Part shown: positions 34,135-43,241 of the stretch, piece by piece | Layout: each line of letters opens with the position of its first letter | How positions within the stretch are numbered: the first letter of the stretch is position 1 | Assembly: GCF_002868735.1 (NCBI RefSeq) | Contig: NZ_CP025611.1 | Span: 2,859,001-2,923,000 of the forward strand | DNA from: Niveispirillum cyanobacteriorum | Lineage (GTDB): Bacteria; Pseudomonadota; Alphaproteobacteria; Azospirillales; Azospirillaceae | Direction: 5' to 3' | DNA: 64,000 bases | Position numbers and translations under genes: made by a program | The notes under the pieces: generated by a model | What the model was told of the DNA's origin: nothing | Seen by the model: only the letters and a program-made list of their open reading frames with translations | Database searches by the model: none

Positions 34135-35894
34135 GCCCCCGGCCGCAGCAGGCCGGCAATCGCCTCCGCCCCGATCTGCCGGGCCTGATCGGACAGGCCG
34201 GCGCGGGTCAGATCGGTCAGGATGGTGGCAAGGTCGAAGGGTGGCGTGCCCACGGCCCCATCACTACCCAGCGCGGTAACGGCGTCCAGCAGGACAGCGC
34301 CCTTCACCTGGCCCGGCGGGGCGCCGCCATCGGTCAGCGGCGGCAGCGGCGCATCTTTGCCACCATGCAGGGCAGTCAGCAGGATCAGCACTTCTTCCGC
34401 CTTGTCGCGGGCGGCATCGCCGCCCAGATCGCGAACCCAGCGGGCGCGGTCGAAATCATCCTCCCGCAGCAATCCATGCGCAGCGGCCAGCGGCCAGAGC
34501 CGGGCGAAGGCCCCTTCATCCTTCGACGCGTTGAAATCATCGCGCGCCAGATTGATCCAGGGGCCGGCGGCGGTGGCCTCCCCCTGCAGCAGGTGCAGGC
34601 GGGCAACCAGTGGCGCGATGGACGCAAACCCGACGGTCAGGCGGAATTGCCGTGCCTCTTCCAGCAGCAGGGCACCATAGGCACCCGCCTGCTGTTCGGT
34701 GGAGCTGGCCAGCATCGCCACCTTGAACAGCCCAGCCTTGGCGGCGGGCGTCGGTTCGGCGCGCAGGGCCTTCAGCAATTGTGCCCGCAACAGCGGCGTC
34801 GGCTTCTTGGCGGCGGCGACGGTCAGGGCCTTTGGATCGGCATCGGCCACCGCCTCATAGACCGACAGCAGGCCGGGACCATCCAGTCCGCCCAAAGCGA
34901 CGGCCCGTTCGGCGGCGGCCAGACGCTGCGGCACCGGCAGGGTGCCAAGCCGCGCCAAGGCGGCCAGCGGGCCGGGGCCGCTGATCTTGGTTTCCGGCGG
35001 GAAGGGACGGCCTGACACCAGAATCAAGGCCAGTTGCGTGGGCGTGGGTTCCAGAACGCCCTTCACAGGCGTTTTCACCCCGTTGGCGGCCCCTTCGGCC
35101 AGCCGCGCGAACAGGTCGTCCTTGTCGCCCTGTTCACGCATCAGATCCAGGCCCAGGAAGACGCCGTCCGTCTGACCATTGGCGACCTGACAGACAATCT
35201 GCCATTTCTGCCAGACAGGATGCTGGAACCGCGACAGCAGGCCCGGCACCTGATCACAGGCCGATTGCCGATCACCCGCGAAGAAGCGCATTTCCAGCCA
35301 GGCGAGTGCTGCCCCTTCATCCTCCAGCACGGCGGGGGCGACATTGCGGAGCGCATCGGCGCCGTCGGCATCCCCGATGCGCAACAGCGCCTCTGTCCGC
35401 AGGGCCGCGAAATTCCGGGTCCTTTCCCCGGCACCCAAGCCGTCGGCGCTGGTCAGCAGCAGGCCACGGGTCATGGCGCGCAGGGCCGGGCTGGTCAGCC
35501 CGGCAGGAATGCCGGCCACCAGCGCTTCCACATCGGCGCGCGGCAGCCCGTGCCACAGGTCTGGCGTCAGGCCACCATTGTCGGGGCCCAGCGTACCGGC
35601 TAGTTCCGGGTCCTGCGCCTTCAATTCCTCCACCATCACGCCCTTGGGCGAGCGGGCGTCGGCGGGCGAGGGGGCGGCGGCATCGGGAATGGCCGCGTCG
35701 GGGGCGGCCGACGGTTCCGCAGGCGGCGTCGTGGCCGCTGGCGGGAACAGGGAGACAGGGGCGCCTGTGGGGATGGAGGGCACAGGCTCCGCCTGCTGTG
35801 CCAGGGCCGTGCCAGCCAGCAGCGTTAGGCCCAGGGCCGCAATTCCACCCAGCGGGCCACCCCGCCGGCGGTGCCGGTCACTTGAAACGGTCAT
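34131..35894 (-). CDS. Exported helical-repeat protein of unknown function
   Basis: This 587-residue protein has a signal peptide (hydrophobic about 17-31, ending ALA). A Pro/Ala-rich segment (about 35-80) follows, then a long, mostly helical region with TPR-like spacing but no match to a named motif. It contains two cysteines (in SACDQVPG and QIVCQVANG). Its end overlaps xerD's start by four bases, and its start overlaps the end of a small membrane protein gene by 17 bases. I do not recognise a family with certainty, so no function is assigned. Confidence 0.6.
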   Translation of the reverse strand: MTVSSDRHRRRGGPLGGIAALGLTLLAGTALAQQAEPVPSIPTGAPVSLFPPAATTPPAEPSAAPDAAIPDAAAPSPADARSPKGVMVEELKAQDPELAGTLGPDNGGLTPDLWHGLPRADVEALVAGIPAGLTSPALRAMTRGLLLTSADGLGAGERTRNFAALRTEALLRIGDADGADALRNVAPAVLEDEGAALAWLEMRFFAGDRQSACDQVPGLLSRFQHPVWQKWQIVCQVANGQTDGVFLGLDLMREQGDKDDLFARLAEGAANGVKTPVKGVLEPTPTQLALILVSGRPFPPETKISGPGPLAALARLGTLPVPQRLAAAERAVALGGLDGPGLLSVYEAVADADPKALTVAAAKKPTPLLRAQLLKALRAEPTPAAKAGLFKVAMLASSTEQQAGAYGALLLEEARQFRLTVGFASIAPLVARLHLLQGEATAAGPWINLARDDFNASKDEGAFARLWPLAAAHGLLREDDFDRARWVRDLGGDAARDKAEEVLILLTALHGGKDAPLPPLTDGGAPPGQVKGAVLLDAVTALGSDGAVGTPPFDLATILTDLTRAGLSDQARQIGAEAIAGLLRPGA

Positions 35895-36054
35895 TCGGGA
35901 TCACCCGTTCCACCGGCTGCGAGGGGGCGGGCAGGTCGACGCTGGCCAGTACGGCGAAACCGCCGACACCGACAAGCACAACGACCAGCAGCAGAATCTT
36001 CACCAGCATGCTCATGGAAAACAGGTCCCGAACCAGATTGACAGACAGTCGCAT
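35878..36054 (-). CDS. Small single-pass membrane protein
   Basis: The 58-residue protein has one transmembrane helix (about 17-38, LVKILLLVVVLVGVGGFAVL) and a polar C-terminus ending VIPNDRFK. The ATG at 36054 or one at 36015 could be the start; the frame is also open upstream, but the sequence there does not look coding. It is the first gene of the small operon with the 587-residue protein, xerD and the phosphatase. No known family recognised. Confidence 0.55.
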   Translation of the reverse strand: MRLSVNLVRDLFSMSMLVKILLLVVVLVGVGGFAVLASVDLPAPSQPVERVIPNDRFK

Positions 36055-36274
36055 GGATAGATGGTCCAGCCATGCGTCGGCGACCAGTGCCGGCTCCGCT
36101 TTTCCCTTGGCTCTCAGGGTTGGGTGACCCCACCCCCTCGTGCTATGGAAACGTCCGTTCCGGTGGCCTTGCCCCGCACCATAGCGCCCGCGCCATGGGC
36201 TGGCAATCACGCCACCATCCGCCATCCCGGTTGGTCCCCGTCAGGGCCTGCCGGCAAGCTGGACCTTGGAGCCC

Positions 36275-36832
36275 ATGTCCGTGACGGTGCTGCCCATCCC
36301 CAAGACACTGGTGCTGATCGGCCTGATGGGGGCCGGCAAGACCAGCATTGGCAAGCGCCTGGCCGCCAAGCTGGGCCTGCCCTTCGTCGATGCCGATCAT
36401 GAGATTGAGCGGGCAGCCGGCTGTACCATCCAGGAAATCTTTGACCGGTTTGGGGAGGCGGGGTTCCGCGACGGCGAACGCCGCGTCATCGCCCGGCTGC
36501 TGGACCAGCCGGTGCAGGTCCTGTCCACGGGCGGCGGCGCCTTCATGGATGAGGCGACGCGCCAGACCATCCGCGACCATGGCATCTCCATCTGGCTGCG
36601 CGCCGATCTGGACCTGCTGGTCCACCGCACCGCCCGTCGCGACCACCGGCCCCTGCTGCGCCAGGGTGACCCGCGCGCGGTTCTGGGCCGGTTGATGGAT
36701 ATCCGTTACCCCGTCTATGCCCAGGCCGACCTGACCGTGGACAGCGACGACAGTCCCCCCGATGTCACCACCGACCGCGTCATCGCGGCGCTTCGCCAAT
36801 GGCTGGGCGATGCCGACAGCAGCGCCGCCTGA
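36275..36832 (+). CDS. aroK: Shikimate kinase
   Basis: The 185-residue kinase phosphorylates shikimate in the pathway to aromatic amino acids. Walker A is GLMGAGKTS, followed by the substrate Asp in VDADHEIE and the GGGAFM loop; Arg136-type residues lie in [10 protein letters not shown]. The ATG at 36275 is chosen; a TTG at 36266 is less likely. aroB follows 27 bases later in the usual alphaproteobacterial order. Confidence 0.95.
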   Translation: MSVTVLPIPKTLVLIGLMGAGKTSIGKRLAAKLGLPFVDADHEIERAAGCTIQEIFDRFGEAGFRDGERRVIARLLDQPVQVLSTGGGAFMDEATRQTIRDHGISIWLRADLDLLVHRTARRDHRPLLRQGDPRAVLGRLMDIRYPVYAQADLTVDSDDSPPDVTTDRVIAALRQWLGDADSSAA

Positions 36833-36859
36833 CCGACCCGACACCATCTGGAACTGACC

Positions 36860-37981
36860 ATGACCCGCCCGAGCACCATCGTCCCCGTCGCCCTGGGTGA
36901 CCGTTCTTATGACATTCATATCGGGCCGGGCCTGATCCGTCATGCGGGTACCCTGATCCGCGATGCGGTGGGCAACCGCCCGCTGGTGGTGCTGACCGAC
37001 AGTGCCGTGGCCGAACTGCACCTGTCGCCGCTGCTGGATAGTCTGCGCGCCGCCGGTGCCAAGGTGCTGGACCCGATCATTGTGCCGTCGGGTGAAGCCA
37101 GCAAGGATATGGAAAAGCTGGGTGAGGTGATGGACGCCCTGCTGTCGCGCGGGATTGAGCGCAAGACGGTGCTGGTGGCGCTGGGCGGCGGGGTCGTAGG
37201 CGACCTGGGTGGCTTCGCGGCGGCCATTGCCCTGCGCGGCATCGATTTCATCCAGGTGCCGACCACGCTGCTGTCCCAGGTGGACAGTTCTGTCGGCGGT
37301 AAGACCGGCATCAACAGCCGCCATGGCAAGAACCTGATCGGCGCCTTTCACCAGCCGCGTCTGGTGCTGGCCGACACGGACAGCCTGAAGACCCTGCCGA
37401 AGCGGGAAGTGCTGGCCGGCTATGCCGAAGTGGTGAAATATGGCCTGATCGACCGGCCTGATTTCTTCACCTGGCTGGAAGCCAATGGACAGGCGCTGGT
37501 CGATGGCGACGACGCCCTGCTGACGGAGGCGATCCGGGTATCGTGCGATGCCAAGGCCGATATCGTGGCCAAGGATGAGCGCGAAGGCGGCTTGCGCGAA
37601 CTGCTGAACCTGGGTCACACGTTCGGCCATGCGCTGGAGGCGGAGGCCGGTTATGGCACGGCCCTGCTGCATGGCGAGTCGGTGGCTATCGGCATGGTGA
37701 TGGCCTTTGACCTGTCGGTGCGTATGGGCCTGTGCCCCGCCGGTGATCTGGCGCGGGTGAAGGCGCATCTGACTTCGGTTGGGCTGCCCGTGTCGGCGGC
37801 CCATCTGGGCGGCGGTGCCTGGACGGCAGAAAAGCTGGCAGCCCACATGGCCAAGGACAAGAAGGTGAAGGATGGGCGCGTCACCTTCATCCTGGCCCGC
37901 GGCATCGGCAAGGCCTTCCGCTGCGCCGATGTGGCGCTGCAGGATGTGAAGGCGGTGCTGGCGGCCTCGCTGGCAACCTGA
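36860..37981 (+). CDS. aroB: 3-Dehydroquinate synthase
   Basis: The 373-residue enzyme closes DAHP to 3-dehydroquinate, the second step of the shikimate pathway. The NAD-binding GGGVVGDLGGFAA motif, the PTTLLSQVDSSVGGKTGIN loop and the zinc ligands GHTFGHALE and LLHGESVAIGM are all present. It is the last gene of the aroK-aroB pair. The next gene, motA, begins after 97 bases. Confidence 0.96.
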   Translation: MTRPSTIVPVALGDRSYDIHIGPGLIRHAGTLIRDAVGNRPLVVLTDSAVAELHLSPLLDSLRAAGAKVLDPIIVPSGEASKDMEKLGEVMDALLSRGIERKTVLVALGGGVVGDLGGFAAAIALRGIDFIQVPTTLLSQVDSSVGGKTGINSRHGKNLIGAFHQPRLVLADTDSLKTLPKREVLAGYAEVVKYGLIDRPDFFTWLEANGQALVDGDDALLTEAIRVSCDAKADIVAKDEREGGLRELLNLGHTFGHALEAEAGYGTALLHGESVAIGMVMAFDLSVRMGLCPAGDLARVKAHLTSVGLPVSAAHLGGGAWTAEKLAAHMAKDKKVKDGRVTFILARGIGKAFRCADVALQDVKAVLAASLAT

Positions 37982-38078
37982 GGTCCTACCCCATCCCTAT
38001 GCCGGGTTGGTTTTGCCAAGCCGTTGGTTTACCTTGACCCATCGGTCCAAGGCAGGACCCACCAATTCGGGGTAGGGC

Positions 38079-38939
38079 ATGTTCGCCATCATCGGCCTTG
38101 TCGGCGTGTTCTTCTGCGTGTTCGGCGGTTACGTCATTTTCGGCGGCAAAATGGGCATCATTGTTGAGGCCCTGCCAAAAGAGATCATGATCATCGGTGG
38201 ATCGGGTATCTCCTCCTTCCTGATCACCAATTCCGCGCACACGGTCAAGGCGTCGGGCAAGGACATCAAGAAGATCTTCGCGGGCTCCCCCTTCCATAAG
38301 AAGGAATATATCGAGCTTCTGTCCCTGCTCTATCAGATCTTGAAGACCATGAAGAGCAAGGGTGTGCTGGCCATTGAGCAGCACATCGAAAAGCCCCTGG
38401 AAAGCAACATCTTCAACGCCTATCCCGCCGTGATGAAAAGCAACACGACGGTCAAGTTCATCGCTGACTATCTGCGCATGTATTCCATCGGTGTTGATAA
38501 TCCGATGGAAATGGAAAGCCTGATGGAGGCCGAGATCGACAAGATGAAGCATGAGGACCAGCATTCGTCCCATGCCATCCAGGGTCTGGCAGACGCGTTG
38601 CCGGCCCTTGGCATCGTGGCTGCCGTGCTGGGCGTGATTAAGACCATGGCCTCGATCTCCGAACCGCCGGAAGTGCTGGGCAAGCTGATCGGCGGCGCGT
38701 TGGTCGGCACCTTCATGGGCATCTTCCTGGCCTATTGTCTGGCCGCCCCCATTGCCGGGCGCTTGAAGGGCATCGCGGAAGAGGACAGCCTGTTTTATGG
38801 CGTGATCAAGACGGCGGTCGTGGCGCATCTGGGTGGGTATGCCCCACAGGTCTCCATCGAAGCGGCCCGAAAGAAGGTGCCCTCGGAATACATGCCCGAC
38901 TTCAACGAGTTGGAAGAACTTCTCTCCCAGATCAGTTGA
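38079..38939 (+). CDS. motA: Flagellar motor stator protein MotA
   Basis: The 286-residue protein has four membrane segments: two near the start (about 1-22, 34-51) and two late (about 170-192, 205-230). It has the conserved prolines of the MotA/PomA family in ...ADALPALGIVAAVLG and the cytoplasmic charged loop. MotA pairs with MotB to make the proton-driven stator. motB is not adjacent: a terminator follows and the next gene is an acyl-CoA ligase, so MotB must be elsewhere. Confidence 0.93.
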   Translation: MFAIIGLVGVFFCVFGGYVIFGGKMGIIVEALPKEIMIIGGSGISSFLITNSAHTVKASGKDIKKIFAGSPFHKKEYIELLSLLYQILKTMKSKGVLAIEQHIEKPLESNIFNAYPAVMKSNTTVKFIADYLRMYSIGVDNPMEMESLMEAEIDKMKHEDQHSSHAIQGLADALPALGIVAAVLGVIKTMASISEPPEVLGKLIGGALVGTFMGIFLAYCLAAPIAGRLKGIAEEDSLFYGVIKTAVVAHLGGYAPQVSIEAARKKVPSEYMPDFNELEELLSQIS

Positions 38940-38954
38940 GGCACCCTCGTCACA

Positions 38955-38989
38955 AAAACCCGGCCCCGGCAACGGCGGCCGGGTTTTTT
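38955..38989 (+). terminator. Rho-independent terminator of motA
   Basis: AAAACCCGGCC (38955-38965) pairs with GGCCGGGTTTT (38977-38987) around an 11-base loop, followed by T's. It lies 15 bases after the motA stop and confirms that motA is transcribed without a downstream motB. Confidence 0.9.
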
Positions 38990-39135
38990 GTTGCTGTGCG
39001 GCATGTCTCCGCCGCTGGAAAAATTTGGAACAAGCGTTTAAATCCCTCTGGAAACCGGCGTCGGAAAGCCCCAAGCTATCGTTAATAAGACTGTGGAAAA
39101 CACAGGTGACGGATACGCTTGGGAGGAAGATCCGA

Positions 39136-40791
39136 ATGCTCGCTGGTTTGATGATGGACCGTCCGCTGATGATCATCGGTCTGCTGCGCCATGCCGCACA
39201 GAATTATGCCGATCAGGTGATCACATCGCGTTTCGCAGGCGAGGCGGCGCACCACTATACCTGGAAGGATGCCTGGCACCGCACCGCGCGGCTGGCCCAT
39301 GCGCTTGACGCGCTAGGTGTGAAGCCGGGGGACCGGGTGGGCACCCTGGCCTGGAACGACCATCGGCATTTGGAGCTTTATTATGCCCTGCCGGGGATCG
39401 GTGCCATCTGCCACACAGTCAATCCGCGCCTGTTCCCCGATCAGATCACCTATATCGTGAACCATGCCGAGGATCGGTTCCTGTTCATTGATCCCATGTT
39501 CCTGCCGCTGTTGGAAAAGCTGTGGCCGGCCTTCAGGGGGGTCGAAGGTGTGGTGGTGATGACGCGGGCCGAGCTGATGCCGGCCAGCAGCGTGATCCCC
39601 AATCTCCACTGTTATGAAACCCTGCTGGCCGGGCACCCCGATACGTACGATTGGCCGGAGTTTGATGAGAACACGGCCTGCGGCCTTTGCTATACTTCGG
39701 GCACTACGGGCAACCCCAAGGGCGTGCTGTATTCACACCGTTCCTCGGTCCTGCATGCCTATGGCGTGCTGACGGCGCCGGGGCTGGATGTGCGCGCGGC
39801 GTCCAGCATTCTGGTGGTGGTGCCCCTGTTTCATGCCAATGCCTGGGGCTACCCCTATTCCGCTGCCATCGTGGGGGCCAAGATGGTGCTGCCCGGTCCC
39901 AAGCTGGACGGCAAAAGCGTCTATGAGCTGATGGAACAGGAACAGGTCACCATCTCCTCTGGCGTGCCCACGGTCTGGCTGGGCCTGCTGGCGCATATGC
40001 GCGCCACGGGGGCGAAGTTCAGCAGCCTGAAGAATGTGACGGTCGGCGGCTCTGCCCTGCCGCGCGCCATGCTGGAGGAATTTGAGCTGACCCATGGCGT
40101 GGCCTGCGTCCAGGGCTGGGGCATGACGGAGCTGTCGCCCGTCGGGTCCGTCGGCGCCCTGTCCCAGGCCGAGGCGGCCCTGCCCGTGGAACAGCAGCAT
40201 GACGCCAAGCTGCGGGCCGGACGCCCGCTCTATGGTGTGGAAATGCGCGTCATCGGCCCCGACGGACAGGATCAGCCGCGCGATGGCCATTCCTATGGCG
40301 AGTTGGTGGTGCGCGGGCCCTGGATCACGCGCGGCTATTACAAGGATGACAAGGCCAACGAGAACGCCTTCACCCCCGATGGCTGGTTCAAGACCGGCGA
40401 CGTGGCGGTGATCAGCGATGATGGGGCCATGAGCATCGTGGATCGCGCCAAGGACGTGATCAAATCGGGCGGCGAATGGATAAGCTCCATCGACCTGGAA
40501 AACGCCGCCATGGGCCACCCGTCGGTGCAGGAAGCGGCGGTGGTGGGTGTGCCGCATCCGCGCTGGGTCGAGCGGCCCCTGCTGATCATTGTGTCCCGCG
40601 CTGGTCATGAACCGGATAAGGCTGCCTTGATGCGCCATCTGGAAGGCGAGGTGGCGAAGTGGTGGTTGCCCGACGACATCGTCTTCGTGCCTGAACTGCC
40701 GCATTCGGCCACGGGCAAGCTGCTTAAGACGGAACTGCGCAAGCGGTTCCTCAACCATCCCCTGCCATCAACGGGGGCGGCGGCGGAGTGA
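39136..40791 (+). CDS. Fatty acid-CoA ligase (AMP-binding enzyme)
   Basis: The 551-residue adenylating enzyme activates a fatty acid as acyl-AMP and then acyl-CoA. Motifs: P-loop [21 protein letters not shown] (the fatty-acid clade), [17 protein letters not shown], and the C-terminal lysine in [12 protein letters not shown]. Medium- or long-chain acids of the AlkK/FadD13 type are the best guess. I chose the ATG at 39136, which has GGGAGGAAG at 39121-39129; the open frame upstream overlaps the motA terminator. It is not next to other beta-oxidation genes. Confidence 0.88.
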   Translation: MLAGLMMDRPLMIIGLLRHAAQNYADQVITSRFAGEAAHHYTWKDAWHRTARLAHALDALGVKPGDRVGTLAWNDHRHLELYYALPGIGAICHTVNPRLFPDQITYIVNHAEDRFLFIDPMFLPLLEKLWPAFRGVEGVVVMTRAELMPASSVIPNLHCYETLLAGHPDTYDWPEFDENTACGLCYTSGTTGNPKGVLYSHRSSVLHAYGVLTAPGLDVRAASSILVVVPLFHANAWGYPYSAAIVGAKMVLPGPKLDGKSVYELMEQEQVTISSGVPTVWLGLLAHMRATGAKFSSLKNVTVGGSALPRAMLEEFELTHGVACVQGWGMTELSPVGSVGALSQAEAALPVEQQHDAKLRAGRPLYGVEMRVIGPDGQDQPRDGHSYGELVVRGPWITRGYYKDDKANENAFTPDGWFKTGDVAVISDDGAMSIVDRAKDVIKSGGEWISSIDLENAAMGHPSVQEAAVVGVPHPRWVERPLLIIVSRAGHEPDKAALMRHLEGEVAKWWLPDDIVFVPELPHSATGKLLKTELRKRFLNHPLPSTGAAAE

Positions 40792-40983
40792 TGGTAACGG
40801 TAAATTTTTTGACTGTTGGTACGCGGCGACTGCCGCCGCCCGGCGAAGGAGGGGACATCAAATCATGATACGTAGGGCGGGAAAAGTGGCATTTCACATC
40901 GCGTGACGTGAAGCAGTTCACAAGGACATCCTGTCATTTGGCGGCTATCGTGTGGGAAGTGTGCAACCCAAAATGGCCGCGCC

Positions 40984-41484
40984 ATGAAACCGGACCCCAT
41001 TGCCGACCTTATCAGCGCTGTTGACGGCATGCAGGCGCGGCTTGCCCAGGCGGGTGACCGCGCCCTGCTGCGTCAGATTGTTGGGGCGGATGCGGCACAG
41101 ATGCTGGCCGATGTGCCGCCATCTGCCCGTGGCGTTCTGGTCTCCGCACAGGTGGAGGGGCGGTTGAACGCAGTCCGGCGGACGCATCCGGGGGCCGCGA
41201 CCCTGCTGATGGGGGAGGATATGCGGACCACGGGGCTGCTGGTCCTGGACTGGCCTGCTCAGGGACCGGTGACGCTGCTGGAATTCCTGTTCCTGCCGCA
41301 TCTGCGCGGGCAGGGGCGGGGGGCACGGCTACTGTCGGCCATCACCGCCGTCGCCAACGCACGCAGGCAGGTTATCCGCGCCACCCTGTTTTATGACAGC
41401 CGGGCCCGCCACCTGCTGTCGCGTGCGGGCTTTGCCAAGGTCCGCGACGACGGCACGGAAATCCTGATGGAACGCCGGGTCTAG
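40984..41484 (+). CDS. GNAT-family acetyltransferase
   Basis: The 166-residue GNAT has motif A as LEFLFLPHLRGQGRGARLL and the motif B-like RHLLSRAGFAKVRDDG. The N-terminal half (MKPDPIADLISAVDGMQARL) is mostly helical and not clearly GNAT. It ends one base before the stop of the convergent Sel1 gene, so the two genes share no spacer. Substrate unknown. Confidence 0.75.
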   Translation: MKPDPIADLISAVDGMQARLAQAGDRALLRQIVGADAAQMLADVPPSARGVLVSAQVEGRLNAVRRTHPGAATLLMGEDMRTTGLLVLDWPAQGPVTLLEFLFLPHLRGQGRGARLLSAITAVANARRQVIRATLFYDSRARHLLSRAGFAKVRDDGTEILMERRV

Positions 41485-41485
41485 C

Positions 41486-42715
41486 CTATCCCTGACGCAG
41501 ACGGCGCAGCAGGGTCTGGCTGGCCTTGCCATCCACGGGCAGGCCCACAGATTTCTGATAGGCGCGGATGGCCGCGACTGTCCGTTTGCCCAGGAACCCG
41601 TCGGCCTTGCCCTTCTGCAAGCCCAGCTTGATCAGGCGGGTCTGGATTTCGCGCACGCCGGCCTGATCGACGGGGATGGCGCGGGTGCCGGTGCCTGCGG
41701 CAGCGCCGCTGATCATCGCTGTGACGGGGCCGGCGGTCGGGGCGGCCCCGTCCTCATCATCGTCCCCATCCTGGTCACTGCGGGGCAGGACGCCAGACAC
41801 GGTTGACCGGCGTATGGTGGCGCTGCCCGGCGGGCCGCCCAGCATGCCGGCAGGCGGACCTTCCGCCACCTCCACATTACGGCCCCCGGCATCCAGGCGG
41901 CGCAGGGCCTGACGGGCGCCGGGGTCGCCGGCCTCCGCCGCCTGTCCATACCATGCCCGTGCCGCATCCAGGTCGGGGGCGCCGTCCACGCCCTGTTCAT
42001 AGAGCGTGCCCAGCATGTAGAGCGCGCGGGCCACACCGGCATCAGCAGACTGCTGGAACCAGCGTGCGGCTTCTGCCGTATCCCGCTCCACGCCATAGCC
42101 TTCGGTGTAGAGCAGGCCCAGATCGAACGCCGCCTCGGCATGGCCCATTTCGGCGGCCTTGCGATACCAGTTGGCGGTCTGTTCCATATCGTCGGGAATG
42201 CCGATATCGCCCCGGAACAGCTCAGCCAGGGTCCAGGCGGCATCGGCATCGCCCTTGGCCGCCGCCTGCCCGTACCAGTAGATGGCGCGGCGCAGATCTT
42301 GCGCGCTTGTCGGCGTCTGCGAGGTCAGGGCATCGGCCAGGGCCATCTGCGAATCGGTATCGCCTTCCCGGGCCTTCCCCTCCAGCGCCTTCAATTCCGG
42401 GTCCGTCCCGGCGGGTAGCAGGGCTGGAACCTGCGTGCCGGCAGCCAGGGCCGCGGCCCCACCGGCAGCGGCAGCCGCCCCTGCGGCGGCGGCACCGGCC
42501 TTGCGGCGCGGCTTGCTGGGGGCCGCCGCCGGCTTGGGCGCGGTGGTGGCCGGCTTCTTCACGGCGGGCTTTACGGGCTTCTGCACCGTCGGCTTCTTCA
42601 CCTCCTGCGCCGCAGCGGGGGCCGCGGCGGGGGCCAGTGTCAGGCCCGACAGCAGCAGGGGGGCCAGAAGGGCGGGAACGAATCGGTGCAAGGAGCGGGC
42701 GGCGTATTTGGGCAT
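41486..42715 (-). CDS. Sel1-repeat protein with a C-terminal peptidoglycan-binding domain
   Basis: The 409-residue exported protein has a signal peptide (about 10-40), an Ala/Pro/Lys-rich segment (45-110), Sel1 repeats (about 130-275: AIYWYGQAAAKGDADAAWTL, WYRKAAEMGHAEAAFDLG, WFQQSADAGVARALYMLG, WYGQAAEAGDPGARQALR) and a C-terminal PG_binding_1 domain (about 345-405, IQTRLIKLGLQKGKADGFLG). Such proteins scaffold complexes at the cell wall. The ATG at 42715 is chosen; the longer frame upstream is atypical. tRNA-Gln lies upstream on the other strand. Confidence 0.85.
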   Translation of the reverse strand: MPKYAARSLHRFVPALLAPLLLSGLTLAPAAAPAAAQEVKKPTVQKPVKPAVKKPATTAPKPAAAPSKPRRKAGAAAAGAAAAAGGAAALAAGTQVPALLPAGTDPELKALEGKAREGDTDSQMALADALTSQTPTSAQDLRRAIYWYGQAAAKGDADAAWTLAELFRGDIGIPDDMEQTANWYRKAAEMGHAEAAFDLGLLYTEGYGVERDTAEAARWFQQSADAGVARALYMLGTLYEQGVDGAPDLDAARAWYGQAAEAGDPGARQALRRLDAGGRNVEVAEGPPAGMLGGPPGSATIRRSTVSGVLPRSDQDGDDDEDGAAPTAGPVTAMISGAAAGTGTRAIPVDQAGVREIQTRLIKLGLQKGKADGFLGKRTVAAIRAYQKSVGLPVDGKASQTLLRRLRQG

Positions 42716-42841
42716 TCTTCGCGTATCCGGGCGGAGCCGGTCTTTCAGCCACAAGAGGTGGTAGGACGAACGCGACACTAACACGATTACCAGCGCCCGC
42801 CAGAGCTTCCACAGCAATGCGCGCAGCCTTTCGCGAAGCTA

Positions 42842-42870
42842 TTGCACAGCGATGGCAAACTGACTATGGT
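42842..42870 (+). promoter_or_regulatory. Predicted promoter of tRNA-Gln
   Basis: TTGCAC (42842-42847) and TATGGT (42865-42870) are 17 bases apart, and a GC-rich stretch (GCGCGCCGCC) follows the -10 element, as in stringently controlled stable-RNA promoters. Transcription would start near 42877, about 22 bases before the mature tRNA. Confidence 0.5.
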
Positions 42871-42898
42871 GCGCGCCGCCCGTCGAACGGGACAATGT

Positions 42899-42973
42899 TG
42901 GGGCGTCGCCAAGCGGTAAGGCAGCGGTTTTTGGTACCGCCATTCCCAGGTTCGAATCCTGGCGCCCCAGCCA
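42899..42973 (+). tRNA. tRNA-Gln (anticodon UUG)
   Basis: The 75-base cloverleaf has acceptor arms TGGGGCG/CGCCCCA, D stem GCC/GGC, anticodon stem GCGGT/ACCGC with loop TTTTGGT (anticodon TTG at 42931-42933, reading CAA and CAG), and T stem CCAGG/CCTGG with TTCGAAT. The discriminator base is G and the CCA tail is encoded (42971-42973). It is a single tRNA with no other RNA genes close by. Confidence 0.96.
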
Positions 42974-43241
42974 CCCCTCCTCCCCCTGGTTTCTCTTATC
43001 AAGCTTGGCGCGCCGTCGCGTTCCATCTTCCGCATATATGCGACCGGTCATCTTGCGGTTCCGGTCATTCGGGGGGAAAATCGCGGTAGGAGGAATAGAT
43101 AAAATTTTGTATACTTGTCCGATGGTGGATAGTGGAATCTATGTCTTTGGGGTATAAGCCCCTTTAATGGCCGATTAACCACCATCGCAGGCAAAGGCCG
43201 GTACTGGCAAATTCCAAGCGGAAGGGCGCAAGGGCAACTTC

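Noticed and set aside
36143-37846. A 567-codon frame antisense to aroK and aroB
   Set aside because: Opposite two certain genes and with the typical composition of a GC-rich shadow; it also runs across the gene boundary.
38940-39135. Expectation of motB after motA
   Set aside because: A strong terminator follows motA and the next gene is an acyl-CoA ligase, so motB is not here.
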